The notes below the pieces were generated by a model that was given only the letters and a program-made list of their open reading frames with translations, had not been told where the DNA came from and ran no database searches. DNA of 6,620 nt, taken from RUG760 sp045642205. Its GTDB lineage: Bacteria > Bacillota > Clostridia > Lachnospirales > Bianqueaceae. How positions within the stretch are numbered: position 1 is the first letter of the stretch; every line of letters starts with the position of its first letter. A program made the translations under genes and the position numbers. The stretch spans positions 1-6,620 of the forward strand of contig JAZUIK010000120.1 of the NCBI GenBank assembly GCA_045642205.1, in the 5' to 3' direction. Positions 1 to 4,582 of this stretch are shown piece by piece.

Positions 1-78
1 TCTTCCCTGAAACAAGTCCCGTTTCCCTCATAGGCCACATAAACATCGGCAAATCTCCCCACGTTGTCCCTCCAACAG
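1..78 (-). other. Unresolved left edge, possible start of a further minus-strand gene
   Basis: Downstream of the hairpin that follows the oxidoreductase gene, the minus strand offers two competing starts, both open to the window edge. A GTG at 62-60 is preceded by GGAGGG (73-68, 5-base spacer) and reads VGRFADVYVAYEGNGTCFRE. An ATG at 46-44 is preceded by GGGGAG (60-55, 8-base spacer) and reads MFMWPMRETGLVSGK. The first frame looks more protein-like, but it is also open back through the hairpin, so the openness proves little. Neither peptide is recognised. The stretch could equally be plain intergenic sequence or part of a repeat. Confidence 0.15.
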
Positions 79-109
79 GAAAGCCCGGCAGCGTTGCTGC
101 CGGTCTTTC
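79..109 (-). terminator. Strong hairpin ending the sugar operon, probable terminator
   Basis: The arms are GAAAG/CTTTC outside and CCGGCAGC/GCTGCCGG inside, with one mismatched position between them and a 3-base loop. That gives 13 pairs out of 14. It lies 24 bases past the oxidoreductase stop, where an end of transcription is expected. On the minus strand the 3' side reads CTTTCCTGTT, a poor U-tract, so it may work as a weak or factor-assisted terminator, or as an RNA-stabilising 3' end. The plus-strand tail (CTTTCGTATCTT) is slightly better, but no plus-strand gene points at it from inside the window. Confidence 0.55.
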
Positions 110-133
110 GTATCTTAAGCAATATTACCGAAA

Positions 134-1423
134 TTATTCGGGAATGTACTCGTCGAAATCGTAGGTGATGGTGCCCCAGTCGGTCTTCTGCTCGCGGATT
201 GCGATGGACTTAGACATCTTCTTGATCTCTTCTACGCTGACGCTGCGGCCAAGCTCGTTGGAAAGAACGATACCCTCGGACAGCAGTGCGGTCTGCATAG
301 CGATGTAGGGAGAGTCAACTCTGGTCTCATCGGTAAGGTCACCACGAAGGTAAGAGTACCAATGCAGCTGGTTGTCGTTGTACATAGCCATCTCAGGATT
401 GATAGCCAGCTCCTGCATACCGGAAATGTCGCCGATAGCGCAATCCAGCTTGGTCTCGAACATCAGGTTGTCCTTGTCGATACCAAAGTGTACCAGTCTG
501 GGAAGCTGAAGGAGGCCGCCGCCTACGATCTTTCCGTCAGCGGGAACAGTCAGAGGACCACCGGTGGAGTCAACATCGATGAACTTCAGACCGCCATCCT
601 TACCTGCGATGAAGGAAGTGCCGATCTCATCCATATGGATAGCCCAGTCCTCATAGATGTCCATGGAAAGGCCATTCTTGAAGCGAGCAAGACCTACGCC
701 AAGATCCTCAACCGGAACAGTACGGTTGGAAGCTGCGTCGATTGCGGGATGGGTCCAGTAGTCACAGGACTGTACACCGTATACAGACTCAAGCTCGGGC
801 ATACCCAGAACATAGAGCATCTGTGCCAGATGGTAGATACCAAGGTCAAACAGCGGACCATGAACACCGATCTCGGGGTTGATGAAGTCAGGAGAGAACT
901 CCAGCATATCGTAGCCGGGACGTCCCTGGCGACGATGTCCAACGGATCTAGCGTGGTAGATCTTACCAAGTCTGCCTTCCTCAACGTACTTCTTAGCGAT
1001 ACGGGTCTGAGGATTGTAGATGGAAGAGATCTGGATAGCCAGCTTCTGGCCATACTTCTTCTGTGCATCGTACAGGATCTTAGCATCTGCATAGGAGCAA
1101 GCCATGGGCTTCTCGGAGTAGCAGGGGAAACCTGCAGCCATAACTGCGGTAGCAACAGAGGTATGAAGGTTGTTATGTACGCAAACTTCAACTTCGTCAA
1201 TATCATCTCTCTTGAGCATCTCACGGAAGTCGGTGTACTGGTCCTTCTCATCGATACCGTACTGCTTACCCCATGCTCTCAGTCTGTCTTCCTTGATCTC
1301 AGCGACAGCAACGACACGGATGTTCTCGCCGCGAGCCTGCAGATTCTGGATAACGGTCATATGTCTGTGGGAAATCATACCCAGACCGATGATCGCGATT
1401 CTGATCTCAGTATTAGTCTTCAT
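134..1423 (-). CDS. Gfo/Idh/MocA-family NAD(P)-dependent oxidoreductase
   Basis: The product is a predicted cytosolic dehydrogenase acting on a sugar, polyol, inositol or related hydroxyl/keto substrate; the exact substrate is unknown. The 429-residue protein starts with a Rossmann fold: IAIIGLGMIS near residues 9-18 is a variant GxGxxG loop with serine in the last position. The family EKP motif follows at residues 104-106 (SEKPMA), with Lys105 as the expected catalytic lysine. The substrate domain has a D-x-G-x-x-H pattern (DLGIYH, 193-198), with His198 the candidate proton donor. It is longer than the usual 330-390 residues, with the extra length in the C-terminal half. The ATG is preceded by AAAGGAGA at 1438-1431 with an 8-base spacer, and the stop is TAA. 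It is the second gene of a pair, 69 bases after the TIM-barrel isomerase gene, with no terminator between. The family call is secure; names such as iolG would be overreach. Confidence 0.93.
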   Translation of the reverse strand: MKTNTEIRIAIIGLGMISHRHMTVIQNLQARGENIRVVAVAEIKEDRLRAWGKQYGIDEKDQYTDFREMLKRDDIDEVEVCVHNNLHTSVATAVMAAGFPCYSEKPMACSYADAKILYDAQKKYGQKLAIQISSIYNPQTRIAKKYVEEGRLGKIYHARSVGHRRQGRPGYDMLEFSPDFINPEIGVHGPLFDLGIYHLAQMLYVLGMPELESVYGVQSCDYWTHPAIDAASNRTVPVEDLGVGLARFKNGLSMDIYEDWAIHMDEIGTSFIAGKDGGLKFIDVDSTGGPLTVPADGKIVGGGLLQLPRLVHFGIDKDNLMFETKLDCAIGDISGMQELAINPEMAMYNDNQLHWYSYLRGDLTDETRVDSPYIAMQTALLSEGIVLSNELGRSVSVEEIKKMSKSIAIREQKTDWGTITYDFDEYIPE

Positions 1424-1443
1424 TTTTAACTCTCCTTTATATT

Positions 1444-1461
1444 CAAATGGTTGCCCATTTG
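1444..1461 (-). other. Small intercistronic hairpin before the oxidoreductase RBS
   Basis: A perfect 7-bp inverted repeat (CAAATGG/CCATTTG, 4-base loop) sits between the two sugar genes, 5 bases upstream of the oxidoreductase ribosome binding site. On the minus strand it is followed by AATATAAAGGAG, not a U-run, so it is not an intrinsic terminator. It could affect RNA processing or translation of the second gene. A repeat this short may also be chance. Confidence 0.3.
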
Positions 1462-1492
1462 TTTTCTGATTGTTTTGTGATCCTCTGAAGGA

Positions 1493-2332
1493 TTACCAGC
1501 CAAGGATCTTCAGGTACTCACGGCTGCGGCGTGCGCACTCCAGAGCATCCCACTCATAGTGCTCATCCTGCTCGACAACGACCCACTGTGCATTAGCGGA
1601 TACAGCTGCCTCAAGGATAGGCTCCCAGATCATCTGACCGAAACCAACGGGACGGAATCCGAAGTAACCGGTGTCACCCTCTTCTTCCTCGGTCTCGATA
1701 CCGATCAGCTTGTACATGTTCTTAACTTCGCCGATCTTGATGTAGTCCTTCAGATGGACGACGGGGATACGATCGGTGTACTTCTTGATGAACTCAGCGG
1801 GCTTACCGGTAGCAACGTCGCACCAGCAGGTATCCAGCTCAGGCATCAGGTTGTCATGAGGAATTGCCTCATACATTGCATCGTAGCCGTACTCGCCGCT
1901 GGGCAGCTTAACGAACTCGAAGTCGTGGTTGTGATACAGGAAGGTCATACCTGCCTCGTGGATCTTTGCGCCAACTTCGTTCAGCAGAGGAATAAAGCTC
2001 TTGAATCCCTCAGGATTGACAGGACGATACTCTTCAGCCATGTAAGGCATAACCAGGAACTTAACACCGATGACCTTGTAGTCAGCGATGATCTGATCCA
2101 GATTCTCCATCATCTCTGCGAAAGCAACATGAGCGGAAATGGGAACAAGGCCGATCTCATCCAGAACTGCCTTTACGTATGCGGGCTCCAGGCCATACAG
2201 ACCAGCCAGCTCTACGCCGTCATAGCCCATATCCTTGACCTTCTGCATAACATCCTTGAAATTCTCAGGAGTATTCTCAAGATAATCTCTGAGTCCATAA
2301 ACCTGAATTGCAACAGGAAGCGTCTTTGCCAT
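1493..2332 (-). CDS. Sugar phosphate isomerase/epimerase family TIM-barrel protein
   Basis: The product is a cytosolic enzyme of the xylose-isomerase-like TIM-barrel superfamily (AP endonuclease 2 fold; relatives include IolE, IolI and tagatose/psicose epimerases). These usually bind a divalent metal and isomerise, epimerise or dehydrate a sugar or keto-polyol. The 279-residue length is typical. Visible landmarks are GYDGVELAG (36-44, with Glu41), SAH (66-68), the characteristic YHNHDFEF (133-140), PELDT (164-168), VVHLKDY (191-197) and VVVEQDEH (251-258). Glu165, His193 and Glu254 are the likely metal ligands, by family position rather than proof. An acidic insertion (residues 213-220) precedes RPVGFGQ, where relatives have a Gly-x-Gly loop. 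The ATG has AAAGGAGA at 2348-2341, 9 bases between core and start, and the stop is TAA. It is the first gene of a two-gene unit behind its own promoter; the adjacent oxidoreductase suggests successive steps on one substrate. The specific reaction is not determinable here. Confidence 0.92.
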   Translation of the reverse strand: MAKTLPVAIQVYGLRDYLENTPENFKDVMQKVKDMGYDGVELAGLYGLEPAYVKAVLDEIGLVPISAHVAFAEMMENLDQIIADYKVIGVKFLVMPYMAEEYRPVNPEGFKSFIPLLNEVGAKIHEAGMTFLYHNHDFEFVKLPSGEYGYDAMYEAIPHDNLMPELDTCWCDVATGKPAEFIKKYTDRIPVVHLKDYIKIGEVKNMYKLIGIETEEEEGDTGYFGFRPVGFGQMIWEPILEAAVSANAQWVVVEQDEHYEWDALECARRSREYLKILGW

Positions 2333-2370
2333 TACTATAGTCTCCTTTAATCTTATTGTTGTTCACTACA

Positions 2371-2390
2371 GCCGCATAAACGGCCTATGC
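2371..2390 (-). other. Overlapping inverted repeats in the 5' leader of the sugar operon
   Basis: Two short, mutually exclusive pairings overlap in the predicted leader: GCCG/CGGC (2371-2374 with 2381-2384) and GCATA/TATGC (2374-2378 with 2386-2390). They lie just downstream of the predicted transcription start near 2393 and upstream of the ribosome binding site. They could form a small leader hairpin or part of an operator. No known riboswitch fold is recognised, and the leader of about 60 bases is too short for most of them. Confidence 0.25.
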
Positions 2391-2399
2391 TGAGAGTTT

Positions 2400-2429
2400 A
2401 ACATACACTTTCATGAAATGATATGTCAA
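2400..2429 (-). promoter_or_regulatory. Sigma-A type promoter of the isomerase-oxidoreductase operon
   Basis: Read on the minus strand, a perfect -35 box TTGACA (2429-2424) is followed by an 18-base spacer and TATGTT (2405-2400), which matches four of six bases of the -10 consensus. The expected start is near 2393, giving a leader of about 60 bases to the ATG at 2332. A-rich sequence lies upstream (2434-2430 and 2459-2452), as in UP elements. The site lies between the terminator of the preceding gene and the sugar operon, exactly where a promoter is required. Confidence 0.75.
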
Positions 2430-2433
2430 TTTT

Positions 2434-2443
2434 TAACGCGTTA
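2434..2443. promoter_or_regulatory. Perfect palindrome TAACGCGTTA, operator candidate
   Basis: This 10-bp perfect palindrome with a central CGCG ends 4 bases upstream of the -35 box of the sugar operon. An A/T-flanked CG-centred palindrome resembles operators of LacI-family sugar regulators and related dimeric repressors. The position fits a repressor that overlaps the upstream RNA-polymerase contact, or an activator. No regulator gene lies in the window, so the binding protein is unknown and the assignment is inference. Confidence 0.42.
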
Positions 2444-2524
2444 GTCATCACTTTTTTTGCTTTTCCACCTTCATCTAACTGTAAAAGCCTGTGAGACTGC
2501 TAGAATTGCACCTATGAAAAGGAC

Positions 2525-2576
2525 AAAAAATGAACACCCAGGTTTAGACTGATATTCACAGTCATCCCTGGGTGTT
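2525..2576 (-). terminator. Intrinsic terminator of the M13 peptidase gene
   Basis: On the minus strand a perfect 10-bp stem AACACCCAGG/CCTGGGTGTT (2576-2567 with 2542-2533) is followed by CA and a run of six T. The 24-base loop holds a second 5-bp stem (GACTG/CAGTC, 2563-2559 with 2551-2547). It begins 20 bases after the peptidase stop codon. It separates the peptidase transcript from the promoter of the sugar operon. Confidence 0.92.
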
Positions 2577-2596
2577 TCCTGATTTATTACCGAAGA

Positions 2597-4495
2597 TTAC
2601 CAGATGATCAGTCTCTTGGAAGGAGCAATGTACATCTTATCCTTCTTGGTAACACCAAAGGTCTCGTACCACTCCTCGAAGTTTCTGGGAGGCATGTTGC
2701 CGCGCAGATAGTTGGGTCCGTGTACGTCCACCTTCAGGAGCATAGCGCTGTACTCGGGTCTTGCCTTCTGGCACCATACCTTTGCCCAGTTCATGAAGAA
2801 CTCCTTGTAATCGGGAGCATCCATTCTCTTCATGATAGCAAGGGTAACAGCCATACCACCGTTGTCTGCGATGTTCTCGCTGACGGTCAGAGCAGCATTG
2901 ACCTCGCCCCAGGGAAGAGTGATTCCGTCAAACTGCTTGATCATAGCCTTGGTAGCCTTGTCAAAGCGCTTGAAGTCCTGCTTGGTCCACCACTGGCTCA
3001 GGATACCGTTCTCATCGATCTTTGCACCGTTGTTATCGAAGGCATGAGAGATCTCGTGACCGATAACGGCACCGATTCCGCCAAGGTTACAGGAACGGCT
3101 CTGCTTTACGGAATAGAAGGGAGGCTGCAGGATGGCTGCAGGGAAGGTGATGTCATTGGAGAAGGGATTGTAGCAGGCATTAACGATGTGTCCATCCATG
3201 ACCCACTCGGACTTATCGACAGGCTGAGAAAGCTTTGCGAAGGAGTCTTCCTTCTCGATCCGGTGCAGAGTGCAGATCGCATTATACAAACTGCTGCCCT
3301 CTTCATACATGAGCTTTTCGCTGATGGCATTCAGCTTATCGGGATAACCCATCTTGACCTTCATGGTCTCCAGCTTCTTGACAGCCTTCAGACGGGTCTC
3401 TTCGCCCAGGATCTCGCTGACCATAACGCGCTTCTTGTACTCTTCAATGATCTCATGGACCAGATCCAGAATGTCCTTCTTTGCCTCTTCACCAAAGTAG
3501 GTGCGTCCATAGTACAGTCCCAGAGGACCGGAAAAGGCATTTGAAGTCAGATCGTAAGCGTAACGCTCCACGCTGCTGATAGCAGCGACACCGGTCAGGG
3601 CACGGCGATAGCTGGTACCGATCTCACGCAGCTTCTCAGACAGGAACGGAGCGGCGCCCAGTGCACAGTTTACGTAAGCCCAGTGCTGATACAGGGAGAA
3701 GGTCTCCTCATTAAACAGAGTAGAGAATCCCTTGATAAAACGGGGATCAGCCACAGAGACCCACTCGGGAACATTTTCAAACAGGGATGAGAGCAGTCTC
3801 TTGAACTTGATGGGACGCAGCAGGGTGCCAACACGTACGGTCTTAGTGGGATTGTAGGTGTTGGTATATTCACTCCACTCCTCGTTGCTCTTGACCAGTT
3901 TAGCGATCATAGCATCGAAAGTAATAGCATCTTCAATATACTGTGCTTTCTCTTCCTCGGGGATACGAGCATACTTCAGTACGCCCTGAGCCATGGTCTT
4001 CCATACGCCAAGAAGGGCGTCTCTCTGCTGTGCCATCTCCTCACCGTAGTAGGTGGTATCAGGCAGGATGGTGGAAGGTCCCTGAACATAGAGGCAGCGT
4101 GCATTGCTGTTCTTCATATCTTCGCTGACATACATCTCAAAGGGAAGAGGCATACCGGAGAGGACCATCTCCTTCAGATTACGGTTGAAGTGATTGATAC
4201 CGGTCAGAGAGCGGATCTTCTTCAACTGGGGCATAACGGGACGGAAGCCTTCGCTGCTGCGTCTCTTGGTATCCATGACCAGCGCAAAGAACTTGCCAGC
4301 TCTCTCCATGTACTCATCAGGATATTCGTTCTTCTCGTTCATATCCTTCAGATCCTTTGTCAGGACCTTCTCAACGCCGTCTCTCAGATCGATAAATCCA
4401 CCGGTGGTGGGACGATCAGAGGGGATCACAGCGTTCTCGATCCATTCTCCATTGACATACATGTACAGGTCATCCTGGATTCTTACATTTTCCAT
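2597..4495 (-). CDS. M13-family zinc metallopeptidase (PepO/neprilysin-like)
   Basis: The product is a zinc endopeptidase of family M13, which cleaves peptides of limited length. It is 632 residues long, close to bacterial oligopeptidase O. All core features are visible: the N-terminal M13 domain opens with DDLYMYVNGEW (8-18); NACY (439-442) corresponds to the substrate-backbone motif usually NAYY or NAFY; HEISH (480-484) supplies zinc ligands His480 and His484 and catalytic Glu481; ENIAD (540-544) supplies the third ligand Glu540 and Asp544; and His592 and Arg598 match the neprilysin transition-state His and substrate Arg, including their spacing of six. The protein ends in IIW, the usual M13 C-terminal tryptophan. 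There is no signal peptide or membrane anchor, so it is probably cytosolic, like PepO. The start at 4495 is chosen because AAAAGGAGA lies 6 bases (core to ATG) upstream; an in-frame ATG at 4549 would add 18 residues encoded by the valS terminator and has no such site. The stop is TAA. No own promoter is obvious. The symbol pepO would be reasonable but is not proven. Confidence 0.95.
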   Translation of the reverse strand: MENVRIQDDLYMYVNGEWIENAVIPSDRPTTGGFIDLRDGVEKVLTKDLKDMNEKNEYPDEYMERAGKFFALVMDTKRRSSEGFRPVMPQLKKIRSLTGINHFNRNLKEMVLSGMPLPFEMYVSEDMKNSNARCLYVQGPSTILPDTTYYGEEMAQQRDALLGVWKTMAQGVLKYARIPEEEKAQYIEDAITFDAMIAKLVKSNEEWSEYTNTYNPTKTVRVGTLLRPIKFKRLLSSLFENVPEWVSVADPRFIKGFSTLFNEETFSLYQHWAYVNCALGAAPFLSEKLREIGTSYRRALTGVAAISSVERYAYDLTSNAFSGPLGLYYGRTYFGEEAKKDILDLVHEIIEEYKKRVMVSEILGEETRLKAVKKLETMKVKMGYPDKLNAISEKLMYEEGSSLYNAICTLHRIEKEDSFAKLSQPVDKSEWVMDGHIVNACYNPFSNDITFPAAILQPPFYSVKQSRSCNLGGIGAVIGHEISHAFDNNGAKIDENGILSQWWTKQDFKRFDKATKAMIKQFDGITLPWGEVNAALTVSENIADNGGMAVTLAIMKRMDAPDYKEFFMNWAKVWCQKARPEYSAMLLKVDVHGPNYLRGNMPPRNFEEWYETFGVTKKDKMYIAPSKRLIIW

Positions 4496-4500
4496 TGTAT

Positions 4501-4509
4501 TCTCCTTTT
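4501..4509 (-). promoter_or_regulatory. Ribosome binding site that fixes the peptidase start
   Basis: The minus strand reads AAAAGGAGA, then five bases to the ATG at 4495-4493; the AGGAG core is 6 bases from the start. This is the same strong site seen before the two sugar genes. It rules against the longer reading from 4549, whose first codons fall inside the valS terminator stem. Confidence 0.88.
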
Positions 4510-4521
4510 CTTTTATCTTTG

Positions 4522-4575
4522 AAAAAGTCCTGCCTATAGGCACTGCCATCAGGCACTGCCGGTTGGCAGGACTTT
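4522..4575 (-). terminator. Two-tier hairpin terminator after valS
   Basis: On the minus strand AAAGTCCTGCC (4575-4565) pairs perfectly with GGCAGGACTTT (4534-4524), and the run continues to five T. Between the arms, after a 4x4 internal loop, two direct copies of GGCAGTGCC separated by TGAT pair with each other with one central G-G mismatch. The result is a long two-tier stem capped by a 4-base loop. It begins 7 bases after the valS stop and ends 12 bases before the peptidase ribosome binding site. The U-run is short and three of its bases are in the stem, so read-through into the peptidase gene is plausible. Confidence 0.85.
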
Positions 4576-4582
4576 CAATTCA

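Noticed and set aside
362..1429. Long plus-strand open frame of 355 codons opposite the oxidoreductase gene
   Set aside because: It lies antisense to a gene with clear Rossmann and EKP motifs, has no ribosome binding site or recognisable domain, and its openness follows from the codon bias of the real gene.
1559..2350. Plus-strand open frame of 263 codons opposite the TIM-barrel gene
   Set aside because: It is an antisense shadow of a motif-supported gene, with no recognisable protein features and no start signal.
2333..2596. A riboswitch or small RNA gene in the 264-base intergenic region
   Set aside because: Terminator, promoter and palindrome explain the recognisable structure. The leader after the predicted start is only about 60 bases, and no known aptamer core was recognised. 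The stretch 2460-2524 holds nothing I can name.
2720..3544. Plus-strand open frame of 274 codons opposite the M13 peptidase gene
   Set aside because: The opposite strand carries HEISH and ENIAD in the correct order and spacing; this frame has no motif, start signal or context.
4496..4549. Eighteen-residue N-terminal extension of the peptidase from an ATG at 4549
   Set aside because: The extension is encoded by the valS terminator hairpin and lacks a ribosome binding site, whereas the ATG at 4495 has a strong one at the right distance and begins where the M13 domain begins.
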